Shown: positions 1 through 7,763, counted from the first letter of the stretch. The stretch is DNA of 24,399 nt from Thiotrichaceae bacterium (GCA_027008665.1 JALVEA010000352.1:1-24399); one strand, 5' to 3'. Translations and numbers: made by a program. Notes: generated by a model from the sequence alone, not told the origin.

Positions 1-93
1 CTTGGCTATTATATTGAAAAAATTGATAATTTACTCTCTAAACCACGTTATTTATTGCTCTTGATTATGGCAACGTTTGTGATTGTATTATAG
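1..93 (+). CDS. C-terminal end of a membrane protein, probably a NuoL-like subunit (partial)
   Basis: An open frame enters from the left edge and stops at TAG 91-93, leaving 30 residues. The tail has a charged stretch (IEKIDNLLSKPR) followed by a hydrophobic segment rich in Leu, Ile and Val that runs to the C-terminus, as in a last transmembrane helix. Two NuoM-like subunits follow directly, and the Shine-Dalgarno of the next gene (AGGAG 92-96) overlaps this stop codon, so the genes form one operon. A NuoL/NADH dehydrogenase subunit 5-type protein is the obvious candidate from context, but the fragment is too short to prove the family. Confidence 0.5.
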   Translation, partial: LGYYIEKIDNLLSKPRYLLLLIMATFVIVL

Positions 94-103
94 GAGCGTG
101 GTA

Positions 104-1633
104 ATGAAAGAGACAATAATACAATTTAGCGAAATACAAGCGGCATGGCCGTTATTAGAGCTATTGCAATTATTACCCTTTGTCACCGCTTTAATATTAT
201 GGCGAGTACGGACTCAATCTAGGGCTATGATTGCTTTATCAGCCAGTGTTTTGGAAATGTTATTGGCGTTGCAACTGTATTATCAGTTTGATTTAAGCAC
301 AGACAAGATGCAGTTTGCCAATCAAGTTGATCTATTGGGGCTTTCCTACCATGTGGCGGTGGATGGAATTAGTATCTCATTTGTACTACTAACCGCTTTA
401 TTAAGTTTATTGAGCGTATTATTTGTTATTTTTAGACGTTTACATCAAACAAGCGTGTTGGCGATTATGGCATTGATTCAAGCCTTGCTAATGAGCCAAT
501 TTGTGAGTGTTAATCTGCTTTGGTTTGTATTGATGTCGATTTTGGAAATGATCGCATTGGGGTATCTACTTTATCGTTGGGCAACCTTTGTCGATGCTAA
601 GCCAATGATTATCCGCTATTCACAGTATATGAGCGTTGGTATTTTACTAATGTTAATTGGCACTTTTATGTTGGGCTGGAACTACTCAGGTCAGCACGGT
701 GGCGATTGGAGTTTTGATCTTTATAAACTCGCGCTCACGCCAATAGAACCTGCCATTGCCACCTTTACTTTTTTTACTTTATTTTATGGCTTGGGGATTC
801 GCATTCCCATTTTTCCATTGCATGGTTGGTTACCTGAAACAATTCAACATGGCAATGTGGCGGTAGCGCCGATGTTTTTACTGGGTTTAAAAGTCGGTAT
901 TTTTGCTTTGTTGCGCTTTGTGTTTCCTATCATGCCTGAAAGCGTGATTGAGTGGCATAATATTGTGATTATCTTTTCTGTCATTGGTATTTTCTATGCC
1001 GCTTTACTGGCAATGCGACAAGTTAATCTGCGTCGTTTAATGGCCTATGCCGTGATTAGTCATACGGGGATTTTAAGCATTGGTTTATTTACTCTGCATA
1101 AACAAGGCTTTGCAGGTGGCATTATGTTGGCAATTAATTTTGGTTTAGCGATTTCAGGGCTGATGTTTATGATTGGTCTTGTGTGGCAACGCACTAATAC
1201 CGCTTCTATTGCACGTCTTGGTGGAATTTTTCAATATATGCCAATTGTCACTATTGCCTTTTTAATTTCAGGTTTAGCGATTATGGGAATGCCGGGGACT
1301 CCAGGCTTTGATGCAGTGCATTTAGTATTGGAATCTTCCATTGTTGAATTTGGCGCATTGGTGACTATTGCGGCTGCTTTAGGCAATGTGGTTGCAGCAG
1401 GTTTTCTATTATTTGCCTTTCAAAAAGCCTTTTTAGGTGAGCCAAGTGGTGATACTTCTCGTTGGGATACTCGCCCTGCACGTCTGACAGAACGGGCTAT
1501 GGCATTGATTGTTATTGTGGTTATTTTGGGAATGGGATTTTTCTCTGATCTATGGCTTAGTCTTTTTGATCATTCATTGAATAATTTAAGTCATGTCTAT
1601 CAACAACTTCTCAATCATCAAGGAGGGCATTAA
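104..1633 (+). CDS. NuoM-like proton-translocating membrane subunit, divergent paralogue
   Basis: A 509-residue polytopic membrane protein of the proton-conducting transporter family (Complex I NuoL/M/N, Mrp antiporters). I chose ATG 104 because AGGAG lies 7 bases upstream; an in-frame TTG at 83 would start inside the upstream gene. The core motif HGWLPE (about residues 240-245) and the helix LGLKVGIFALLRF are typical of NuoM. Compared with E. coli NuoM, the TM5 glutamate is present (E148) and the TM8 lysine is present (K263). The TM7 lysine is replaced by R233 (GIRIPIF) and the TM12 glutamate is replaced by Val or His (GFDAVH, about 402-406). It is shortly followed by a second, more canonical NuoM-like gene. 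It probably belongs to a Complex I-like or bicarbonate/ion-pumping membrane module; the electron-input subunits would lie outside the window. The name NuoM-like is safe, the substrate is not. Confidence 0.8.
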   Translation: MKETIIQFSEIQAAWPLLELLQLLPFVTALILWRVRTQSRAMIALSASVLEMLLALQLYYQFDLSTDKMQFANQVDLLGLSYHVAVDGISISFVLLTALLSLLSVLFVIFRRLHQTSVLAIMALIQALLMSQFVSVNLLWFVLMSILEMIALGYLLYRWATFVDAKPMIIRYSQYMSVGILLMLIGTFMLGWNYSGQHGGDWSFDLYKLALTPIEPAIATFTFFTLFYGLGIRIPIFPLHGWLPETIQHGNVAVAPMFLLGLKVGIFALLRFVFPIMPESVIEWHNIVIIFSVIGIFYAALLAMRQVNLRRLMAYAVISHTGILSIGLFTLHKQGFAGGIMLAINFGLAISGLMFMIGLVWQRTNTASIARLGGIFQYMPIVTIAFLISGLAIMGMPGTPGFDAVHLVLESSIVEFGALVTIAAALGNVVAAGFLLFAFQKAFLGEPSGDTSRWDTRPARLTERAMALIVIVVILGMGFFSDLWLSLFDHSLNNLSHVYQQLLNHQGGH

Positions 1634-1635
1634 TA

Positions 1636-3132
1636 ATGGCATTAGGCTCAATGGCATTGCATAGTGCCGATTTTTCATGGTTAAGCTGGCTTCTTTTATT
1701 ACTCCTATTAGGTGCAGGAATAACCTTGATAATATCCGCTACAATAGCCCGTTGGTTTGCCTTAGCGGTTAATTTACTTGCTTTTATAGTGGCGTTAATA
1801 ATTAGCATTGGTTTCGATAGTCGTTTGCAAGGGTTTCAATACATTGAAAAATATACATGGATTAGGGGGTTAAATATCCATTATTTCTTGGGTATTGATG
1901 GTATTTCAGTGCTGTTCTTACCTGCTACCACCTTATTATTCACTGCTATTATTTTGGCATCATGGAATAGTATTAATAAACTCAGAAATCTCTATTTTGC
2001 ACTGCTTTTAATCTTAGAATGCTCGATCTTAGGCGTTTTTGTCGCATTAGATACGATAGTGTTTATTCTTTTTTGGGAAATCTCACTGATTCCATTATTT
2101 TTCCTTATTACCCTCTGGGGTGTTGGGGCTAATAGACGCTATGCAGGGGTAAAATATGTCCTGTTTATGATGGGCGGTGGTTTAGCGTTACTATTTGCCT
2201 TTGTTTTATTAGCCCTTGGTGGCGAGACTGGAAATTATGTCTTTTCTTATCCTGAATTGGTGACAATAGCTAACGATAATCAATATCAAACCATTATTTT
2301 CTTTTTGCTTTTATTTGGTTTTGGAGTCAAAACGCCACTTTTTCCAATGCATACATGGCTACCTGTATTAGCACAAGAAGGGCATCCTGCAAGTGTTGCT
2401 AGCATTGTCGGTTTAAAACTTGGGGCTTATGGATTATTGCGTTTTACCTTGCCACTGGCACCCGATGCGGCACAAAGCTTTCAAAGCTTAATGGTTGGGC
2501 TAGGTCTTATTGCAGTTGTTTATGGCAGTATTGCGGCACTCAATCAAAGCAATATCAGACGCATGTTAGCTTTTTCGAGTTTAAGCCATGTGGGGTTGAT
2601 TGTCATTGCCCTTGCCACCATGAGTCAACAAGGCATTCAAGGTGCTATGTTTCAACTACTTAACTTTACTATGGTTGCAGGCGGGCTATTTTTACTCACT
2701 GGATTCCTTTATCAGCGCATTGGATCGACTGATGTGGTGAGTCTCGGCGGAATCGCTAAAACAATGCCCCTGTTGACCTCTTTTTTCTTTTTTCTAGCAC
2801 TTGCTAATATTGGCGTACCCGCAACGAGTGGCTTCCCCGCTGAACTTTTATTAATTCTTAGTGCCTTAGGTCACTACACAGGCATAGGGATTGCAGTTTT
2901 ATTTGGTATTATTCTCAGTGCCGCCTATATATTAGAACTATTTCGCAAAAGCTTTCTTGGGCAATGTCGCAATCAAGCCATTCTCGATGCACAAGACTTA
3001 AAAAAACGTGAAATCTTAATCGCATTAATAATATGTTTTATTGTGCTCTTCTTCGGCTTATTCCCACAACTTATATTGGAAACAATGGACGTTTCAACCC
3101 AAAATTGGGTAAGCTTAATGACAAAACAGTAA
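1636..3132 (+). CDS. NuoM-like proton-translocating subunit, canonical residues
   Basis: A 498-residue multi-spanning protein of the same family as its upstream neighbour, starting 2 bases after that gene's stop with AGGAGGG at 1621-1627. It keeps all four residues known to matter for proton translocation in NuoM: E148 in FWEISLIPLFFL (TM5), K232 in GVKTPLFP (TM7), K261 in GLKLGAYGLLRF (TM8) and E403 in GFPAEL (TM12). HTWLP and the RRMLAFSSLSHVG segment are further family hallmarks. The arrangement of a NuoL-like tail followed by two NuoM-like genes differs from a standard nuoL-nuoM-nuoN end, because the last protein is clearly M-type rather than N-type. No terminator is obvious after it. An internal ATG five codons downstream (MALHSADF) is an alternative start. 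Confidence 0.85.
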   Translation: MALGSMALHSADFSWLSWLLLLLLLGAGITLIISATIARWFALAVNLLAFIVALIISIGFDSRLQGFQYIEKYTWIRGLNIHYFLGIDGISVLFLPATTLLFTAIILASWNSINKLRNLYFALLLILECSILGVFVALDTIVFILFWEISLIPLFFLITLWGVGANRRYAGVKYVLFMMGGGLALLFAFVLLALGGETGNYVFSYPELVTIANDNQYQTIIFFLLLFGFGVKTPLFPMHTWLPVLAQEGHPASVASIVGLKLGAYGLLRFTLPLAPDAAQSFQSLMVGLGLIAVVYGSIAALNQSNIRRMLAFSSLSHVGLIVIALATMSQQGIQGAMFQLLNFTMVAGGLFLLTGFLYQRIGSTDVVSLGGIAKTMPLLTSFFFFLALANIGVPATSGFPAELLLILSALGHYTGIGIAVLFGIILSAAYILELFRKSFLGQCRNQAILDAQDLKKREILIALIICFIVLFFGLFPQLILETMDVSTQNWVSLMTKQ

Positions 3133-3145
3133 ACTGACAATTAAT

Positions 3146-3373
3146 CTATCCTTGCTCGTATTCTGGAAGTTCATCGATTAATAAATTGCACACTTTGACC
3201 GCTTCTCTATAACCTTGACAGTCTATTAAAAAATTGTATCGATATTGTTCGGCGCAGACGGTTATTGTTTGAAGTGCCATTTGGTATTTGCTTTTATTGG
3301 TTTTGAATTTCTCTTGATACACTTCAAAATATCTATTTTTTCTTATGACATTAGCTGTAAAGTCTAACTCAAG
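3146..3373 (-). pseudogene. Coding-like relic without a start codon
   Basis: On the minus strand a frame stays open for 75 codons between the in-frame stop at 3374-3376 and TAG at 3146-3148. Its translation looks like real protein: mixed charged, aromatic and hydrophobic residues with natural codons, including NRYFEVYQEKF, CAEQYRYNFLIDCQ and a C-terminal LLIDELPEYEQG. There is no ATG, GTG or TTG near its beginning. The only ATG (codon at 3278-3280) would give 44 residues and has no Shine-Dalgarno. I do not recognise the family. A decayed gene, or the 3' fragment of one, is the simplest reading; a short expressed gene from the internal ATG is less likely. It lies in the 461-base gap between the NuoM-like gene and the lipoprotein gene. 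Confidence 0.35.
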
Positions 3374-3488
3374 TTAGCGTATTAGGGAAAATATGCATGG
3401 TAGTGAAAAAATCGCAATTAGGAACTTCTTACAGCTTATCGTTAATTCATAGCCAATTAATTGAACAATCATTATACTCTTTACACAA

Positions 3489-3536
3489 TGTAGCTTTTTA
3501 AAGTTTTTTCCCTTAGTAGTGTATAAAAAAGCTACA
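3489..3536. repeat. 11-bp inverted repeat with 26-bp spacer
   Basis: TGTAGCTTTTT (3489-3499) is repeated exactly in inverted form as AAAAAGCTACA (3526-3536). It lies 58-105 bases upstream of the lipoprotein start. It could be a hairpin in the leader, an operator, or a weak terminator-like element; the spacer is also T-rich. A TATACT at 3473-3478 just upstream could be a -10 element but has no convincing -35. Confidence 0.4.
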
Positions 3537-3593
3537 GATGAGGCATCAGGTATACCCCAAATAACCTTGTTGCCAACAATAATAACAATAATA

Positions 3594-4691
3594 ATGGCGA
3601 AAAAAATGAAACCACAAATCCTCATTGGCCTTACTGTCTCTGCTATTTATGCACTTTCTGGTTGTAGCCAAAATTCTCCGCGTATGACACCCCCTCAAAA
3701 AACTGCATCACAGGTTATTTCACATAATAGTAGTAATACGCTAAAAGCACGCCAAGCTGTTCCGCAACGTCGTCAAGTTAAAGTTCAACGACAAGTTGCC
3801 CCCCAAGCTTTAGTTGCATCGCAACGATTTAAAAAACAAGCATTGCATCATCAGTCTAGGATCTTTCAACAGTTTCCTCCTGCTCAACCTCAACCTCAAC
3901 CTCAACCTCAACCTCAATTTCAACCTGTTCAACGCCAACAACAAATGGCGGCGGGTATGCCTGGAATATCAGTGCAAGAGGTACGTAAAATTGGCGATAA
4001 AATATTTCAAAATGAAAGTGGCGGTGATGTTAATAAGTTAGTTCATTGGAATAAAGGTGAAGATTTTGCCTCTATGGGGATTGGTCATTTCACATGGTAT
4101 CCCGCAGGTCGTCGTCAAAGTTTTGGTAACACTTTTCCAGGGTTATTGAGTTATTTAGAGTCTCGTGGTGTGCGTTTACCATTATGGGTGCAGCGAGCAA
4201 AGCATACTGGCGCACCTTGGAAAACACGCGCACAGTTAATGCGTGATAAAAATAATCCTCAAGTACAACAGTTACAAAGAATTTTATACGAAACACGCTA
4301 TTTGCAAGCAGAATATATTATGCAACGTGCACAACGTGCTATGCCTAAATTAGTGACGACCGCACCTCCTCATTTACGTCCAATGGTGGCAGGTAATTTA
4401 AATGCTGTGGCAAATTCTCGTGGTGGTTGGTATCCCTTGATTGATTATGTCAATTTCAAAGGTGAAGGCTTAAATCGTCACGGTGGTTATAAGAGACAAA
4501 ACTGGGGTTTATTACAGGTGTTAGAAGAAATGCGTCCTGTCTCTCCAGGGGCTGAGGCATTGAATGAATTTGCAAATGCTGCTATGCGTGTTCTTCAGCG
4601 TAGAGTTAGAAACTCACCCCGTAGCCGTAATGAACAACGTTGGTTAGCAGGTTGGAACAATCGTATTTCAACCTATCGACAGGCATCATAA
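3594..4691 (+). CDS. Lysozyme-like lipoprotein with Pro-Gln repeat linker
   Basis: The N-terminus is a type II signal peptide ending in the lipobox LSGC (Cys24 counted from ATG 3594, or Cys20 from ATG 3606), so the protein should be a membrane-anchored lipoprotein. No start in this frame has a good Shine-Dalgarno; a GTG at 3519 would add 25 residues before the signal peptide and is unlikely. After the Cys comes a basic, Gln/Pro-rich linker of about 110 residues containing a Pro-Gln repeat. The C-terminal domain (about residues 125-365) has NESGG, SMGIGHFTWYPAG, GGWYPLIDYVNFKGEG and RQNWGLLQVLEEM. An early Glu followed by a GIGH/FTW segment recalls lysozyme-fold muramidases, so peptidoglycan cleavage or binding in the periplasm is a reasonable guess, with E144 of NESGG the likely key acid. 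The function is inferred by fold-like motifs only. It sits alone between two gaps. Confidence 0.6.
   Translation: MAKKMKPQILIGLTVSAIYALSGCSQNSPRMTPPQKTASQVISHNSSNTLKARQAVPQRRQVKVQRQVAPQALVASQRFKKQALHHQSRIFQQFPPAQPQPQPQPQPQFQPVQRQQQMAAGMPGISVQEVRKIGDKIFQNESGGDVNKLVHWNKGEDFASMGIGHFTWYPAGRRQSFGNTFPGLLSYLESRGVRLPLWVQRAKHTGAPWKTRAQLMRDKNNPQVQQLQRILYETRYLQAEYIMQRAQRAMPKLVTTAPPHLRPMVAGNLNAVANSRGGWYPLIDYVNFKGEGLNRHGGYKRQNWGLLQVLEEMRPVSPGAEALNEFANAAMRVLQRRVRNSPRSRNEQRWLAGWNNRISTYRQAS
3885..3926 (+). repeat. CAACCT hexanucleotide repeat inside the lipoprotein gene
   Basis: Five perfect tandem copies of CAACCT (3885-3914) are followed by one degenerate copy (CAATTT) and another perfect copy. They encode Pro-Gln pairs in the linker. 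Because the unit is six bases, slippage would change linker length without breaking the frame. Confidence 0.85.
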
Positions 4692-4755
4692 GTTCTACTT
4701 AATTATTGCTTACTAGAAGAAATCTTGAATGAATAAAGATGCTCTATAGTTTAAA

Positions 4756-4784
4756 CTTGAAAAATGTAGCCTGAACCCAATCTA
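4756..4784 (+). promoter_or_regulatory. Sigma32-type heat-shock promoter of hslVU
   Basis: CTTGAA (4756-4761, followed by AA) and CCCAATCTA (4776-4784) are separated by 14 bases and match the E. coli sigma32 consensus (CTTGAAA, 11-16 bases, CCCATnT). The element lies about 37 bases before hslV, and hslVU is a known heat-shock operon in E. coli. A 7-bp inverted repeat, GTAGCCT (4766-4772) and AGGCTAC (4788-4794), flanks the -10 and could be an additional operator. Confidence 0.6.
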
Positions 4785-4820
4785 TCAAGGCTACTATAAA
4801 TTAATTTCAGCGGAGCATGT

Positions 4821-5354
4821 GTGGAACAATATAGAGGAACAACGATTCTATCAGTTCGTCGTGGCGGTAATGTTGTCATTGGCGGTGATGGGCAGGTTTC
4901 ATTAGGTAATACCATTATGAAAGGCAATGCACGTAAAGTTCGTCGCCTTTATAATGATAGGGTGATTGCAGGATTTGCAGGTGGTACTGCGGATGCCTTT
5001 ACTTTATTTGAAAAATTTGAAGGCAAGCTCAATGCCTTTAATGGTAATCTAACCCGTGCTGCTATTGAATTGGCTAAAGATTGGCGTACTGATCGTGGTA
5101 TGCGCCAACTTGAGGCATTATTAGCGGTGGCTGATGCTAAAACCTCTTTGATTATCACTGGCAATGGGGATGTGATTGATCCTGAAGATAATCTGATTGC
5201 CATTGGTTCTGGTGGCCCCTATGCTCAATCTGCTGCGCGTGCTTTATTAGATAATACCGATTTAACAGCGCGTGAAATTGTAGAAAGAAGCTTATCCATC
5301 GCAGGTGATATTTGTATTTATACGAATCAAAATCGCACCATTGAAGAATTGTAA
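4821..5354 (+). CDS. hslV: ATP-dependent protease HslVU, peptidase subunit HslV
   Basis: A 177-residue proteasome-beta-like peptidase of the HslVU (ClpQY) complex, which degrades cytoplasmic proteins unfolded by HslU. The segment from TTILSVRR onwards aligns closely with E. coli HslV, including GDGQVSLGNT, KGNARKVRRLYND, FAGGTADAFTLFE, LAKDWRTDR, IAIGSGGPYAQ and the end GDICIYTN...TIEEL. The catalytic residue is the first Thr of TT. Here a six-residue leader (MEQYRG) precedes it, so Thr7 must be exposed by autoprocessing rather than by Met removal alone; similar leaders occur in other proteobacterial HslV proteins. The start is GTG 4821 with CGGAG at 4811-4815; no in-frame ATG is available. 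hslU follows after 37 bases. Confidence 0.96.
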   Translation: MEQYRGTTILSVRRGGNVVIGGDGQVSLGNTIMKGNARKVRRLYNDRVIAGFAGGTADAFTLFEKFEGKLNAFNGNLTRAAIELAKDWRTDRGMRQLEALLAVADAKTSLIITGNGDVIDPEDNLIAIGSGGPYAQSAARALLDNTDLTAREIVERSLSIAGDICIYTNQNRTIEEL

Positions 5355-5391
5355 ATAGTTTAGAACTGTATTTATATTTAAGAGACTCCTC

Positions 5392-6738
5392 ATGTCAATG
5401 ACACCTAGAGAAATTGTTCAGGAATTAGATAAACACGTTGTAGGACAAGCCGATGCAAAGCGTGCAGTGGCAATTGCATTGCGTAATCGCTGGCGTAGAC
5501 AACAATTAGCCCCTGAATTAAGCCGTGAAGTTACCCCTAAAAATATTTTGATGATTGGTCCGACAGGTGTTGGTAAAACAGAAATTGCACGGCGTTTATC
5601 ACGCCTTGCGAATGCACCTTTTATTAAGGTAGAAGCAACTAAGTTCACTGAAGTTGGTTATGTGGGTAAAGAAGTCGATTCAATTATCCGTGATTTAGCA
5701 GAGGTAGCGGTTAAATTAACCCGTGAACAAGAAGTAGAAAAAGTACAATATCGCGCTCAGGATGCAGCAGAAGATCGTATCTTAGATATTCTATTACCCC
5801 GTCCTAAATCTGAAATGGGAACAGAGAGCTGGTTAGATACTTCTGATGACAAAACTGCTGTTGAGAACTCAACTCGTCAAAAATTTCGTAAAAAATTACG
5901 TGAAGGCAAACTTGATGATAAGGAAATCGAGATAGAAGTATCCAATACCACAATGGGGGTTGAAATTATGACTCCACCTGGAATGGAGGACATGGCTAGT
6001 CAATTACAAGGCATGTTTGAAAATCTAAAAGGGAGTGGAACTAAAAAGCGCAAATTAAAAATAAAAGATGCCTTAAAAGAATTAACGGAAGAAGAAGCGC
6101 ATAAAATGGTCAATGAAGATGACCTAAAAGCGCGAGCTTTGCATAATGTGGAGCAAAATGGCATCGTTTTTCTTGATGAAATTGATAAAGTGGTTCGTAA
6201 AAGTGAAGTAGGTGGTGCTGATGTGTCACGTGAAGGAGTACAGCGTGATCTACTGCCTTTAATTGAAGGTTGTTCTGTTACAACTAAATACGGCATTGTC
6301 AATACGGATCATATTTTATTTATCGCTTCAGGAGCTTTTCATTTAGCAAAACCTTCTGATTTAATCCCTGAATTACAAGGTCGTTTACCGATACGGGTAG
6401 AGATGAAAGCACTGACAGCGAATGATTTTGAGCGTATTTTAGTAGAACCCAATGCATCATTGACCGAACAATATATCGGTTTACTTAAAACAGAAGGTGT
6501 AACGCTTAACTTTACCGATGATGGTATTAAAAAATTGGCAGAAACAGCCTATCTGGTGAATGAACGTACTGAAAATATTGGTGCGCGTCGTTTACATACG
6601 ATTATGGAACGTTTATTAGAAGAAACTCTTTTTCATGCGCCTGACTGTGAACCGACTCTAGTCATTGATGCAAAAGCAGTGGATAAATCACTGGGCGAAC
6701 TGGTGATTGATGAAGACTTGAGTCGTTATATTCTTTAA
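5392..6738 (+). CDS. hslU: ATP-dependent protease HslVU, ATPase subunit HslU
   Basis: A 448-residue AAA+ unfoldase, close to the E. coli length of 443. Walker A is GPTGVGKT (56-63), the pore loop GYVG is at 89-92, the inserted I domain spans about 110-245, and Walker B with FLDEID is at 260-265. The sensor and arginine region (SDLIPELQGRLPIRVE) and the canonical C-terminus EDLSRYIL, which inserts into HslV to activate it, are intact. ATG 5392 is preceded by a poor Shine-Dalgarno (AGAGACT). A second ATG two codons later is an alternative start. It is expected to be co-transcribed with hslV from the sigma32-like promoter. Confidence 0.97.
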   Translation: MSMTPREIVQELDKHVVGQADAKRAVAIALRNRWRRQQLAPELSREVTPKNILMIGPTGVGKTEIARRLSRLANAPFIKVEATKFTEVGYVGKEVDSIIRDLAEVAVKLTREQEVEKVQYRAQDAAEDRILDILLPRPKSEMGTESWLDTSDDKTAVENSTRQKFRKKLREGKLDDKEIEIEVSNTTMGVEIMTPPGMEDMASQLQGMFENLKGSGTKKRKLKIKDALKELTEEEAHKMVNEDDLKARALHNVEQNGIVFLDEIDKVVRKSEVGGADVSREGVQRDLLPLIEGCSVTTKYGIVNTDHILFIASGAFHLAKPSDLIPELQGRLPIRVEMKALTANDFERILVEPNASLTEQYIGLLKTEGVTLNFTDDGIKKLAETAYLVNERTENIGARRLHTIMERLLEETLFHAPDCEPTLVIDAKAVDKSLGELVIDEDLSRYIL

Positions 6739-6753
6739 TAAGGAAAATCAATC

Positions 6754-7119
6754 ATGACACCAACAAATATAGCATTACACCAAACCTCTAAGATTTTAGA
6801 GTTGACGTGGCCTGATGGGGTTTCGCATAATTTAAGCTGTGAGTATCTACGTGTCTCATCTCCCTCGGCAGAAGTGCGTGGGCATGGTATTGGACAGGAG
6901 AAGCTTCAATTAGGAAAAGAAAACGTCAATATCAAAGCCATTGAACCTGTGGGTCATTATGCAATAAAACTCGTTTTTGATGATAATCATGATAGCGGAC
7001 TCTATAGCTGGGATTTATTGCGTGAATTAGGGGATAATTATGAACAAAACTGGGCAGATTATTTGAAAAAATGTGAGGAACAGGGCTATGAGCGCAAACA
7101 ACCCGGTCAAATTATCTGA
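6754..7119 (+). CDS. DUF971 family protein (gamma-butyrobetaine hydroxylase-like N-terminal domain)
   Basis: A 121-residue protein matching the small stand-alone DUF971 family. Visible hallmarks are LELTWPDGVSHNLSCEYLRVSSPSAEVRGHG near the N-terminus (cited here only as an early stretch with WPDG and LR-SPSAEVRGHG), then the region IEPVGHYAIKLVFDD and the end segment SGLYSWDLLRELG. It starts 15 bases after hslU with AAGGAAA upstream. Linkage of this family to hslVU is common in proteobacteria. The domain takes its name from a metal-binding region of gamma-butyrobetaine hydroxylase, but the function of the stand-alone form is not established; a role in iron or Fe-S handling is a guess. Confidence 0.85.
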   Translation: MTPTNIALHQTSKILELTWPDGVSHNLSCEYLRVSSPSAEVRGHGIGQEKLQLGKENVNIKAIEPVGHYAIKLVFDDNHDSGLYSWDLLRELGDNYEQNWADYLKKCEEQGYERKQPGQII

Positions 7120-7492
7120 CTCATTAGCTACCTTAAAATACAATCAGGACGGTTTAATTCCCGCTATCGCACAACAATATGATAGCGGTGAAGTGCTAAT
7201 GATGGCATGGATGAATCAATCTGCTATTGAAGAGACATTAAAAACAAATCGTGTTTGTTATTGGTCTCGTTCACGCCAAGCTTATTGGCGTAAGGGAGAA
7301 AGTTCAGGACAGGTACAAATGCTAAAAGAACTACGCATTGACTGTGATGCAGATACTTTATTAATTAAAGTCGATCAAACAGGCCCGGCTTGCCACACAG
7401 GAAGACGACAATGTTTTTATAAATTAGTAAAGGGCAATGCGGTCATTATTGACTCTGAACCACTGATTGATCCTAAAGAGCTGTATGGTTAA
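7088..7492 (+). CDS. hisI: Phosphoribosyl-AMP cyclohydrolase HisI
   Basis: A 134-residue enzyme of histidine biosynthesis that opens the purine ring of phosphoribosyl-AMP. The metal motif DCDAD (85-89) and the zinc-binding cysteines C86, C102 and C109 (in GPACHTGRRQCF) are all present, together with MMAWMN (38-43) and YWSRSR (58-63). I chose ATG 7088, preceded by GAGGAACAGGG; a GTG at 7073 would add five residues. The gene overlaps the end of DUF971 by 32 bases, and its stop overlaps the yidD start. It carries no fused HisE domain, and no other histidine gene is nearby, so hisI is detached from a his operon here. Confidence 0.95.
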   Translation: MSANNPVKLSDSLATLKYNQDGLIPAIAQQYDSGEVLMMAWMNQSAIEETLKTNRVCYWSRSRQAYWRKGESSGQVQMLKELRIDCDADTLLIKVDQTGPACHTGRRQCFYKLVKGNAVIIDSEPLIDPKELYG

Positions 7493-7749
7493 TGAAAAAA
7501 TTGCTAATGATCATTATCCGTGGCTATCAATTATTTTTAAGCCCTGTACTTGGTAGTAATTGTCGCTATGCGCCGACTTGTTCCCATTATACGCATCAAG
7601 CAATTGCTCATTATGGGGCGATTAAAGGATCATGGATGGGAATAAAGCGTATTTTGCGCTGTCACCCTTGGGCTAAAGGTGGTTATGATCCTGTTATACC
7701 TGAGGCTATATCAAATACAGCGACGCATAAAAAAAGGCGAAATCTTTAA
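7492..7749 (+). CDS. yidD: Membrane protein insertion efficiency factor YidD
   Basis: An 85-residue protein with the full YidD signature: an amphipathic N-terminus with RGYQLFLSPVLG, then C24-RYAPTC30-SHY, RCHPW (56-60) and GGYDPV (63-68). YidD aids YidC/Sec-dependent insertion of inner membrane proteins. Its start codon shares one base with the hisI stop (TAATG at 7490-7494), which suggests translational coupling. In most bacteria yidD sits in the rpmH-rnpA-yidD-yidC cluster; here it is the last gene of the hslVU transcription unit. Confidence 0.93.
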   Translation: MKKLLMIIIRGYQLFLSPVLGSNCRYAPTCSHYTHQAIAHYGAIKGSWMGIKRILRCHPWAKGGYDPVIPEAISNTATHKKRRNL

Positions 7750-7763
7750 AATTTCACCTTTTT
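7731..7763 (+). terminator. Rho-independent terminator after yidD
   Basis: AAAAAGG-C-GAAAT (7731-7743) pairs with ATTTC-A-CCTTTTT (7751-7763) around a short loop, with one C-A mismatch, and ends in a T run. It overlaps the last yidD codons. It closes the hslV-yidD transcription unit. Confidence 0.75.

Noticed and set aside
83..103. TTG start extending the first NuoM-like protein by seven residues
   Set aside because: It lies inside the upstream gene, and the Shine-Dalgarno AGGAG fits ATG 104.
3374..3625. Minus-strand ORF of 83 codons opposite the lipoprotein leader
   Set aside because: Its sequence is hydrophobic low-complexity, it runs antisense to a recognisable signal peptide, and it has no family features.
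6000..6302. 100-codon minus-strand ORF inside hslU
   Set aside because: It is antisense to a conserved ATPase core and is Ser/Arg-rich, as expected for a shadow frame.
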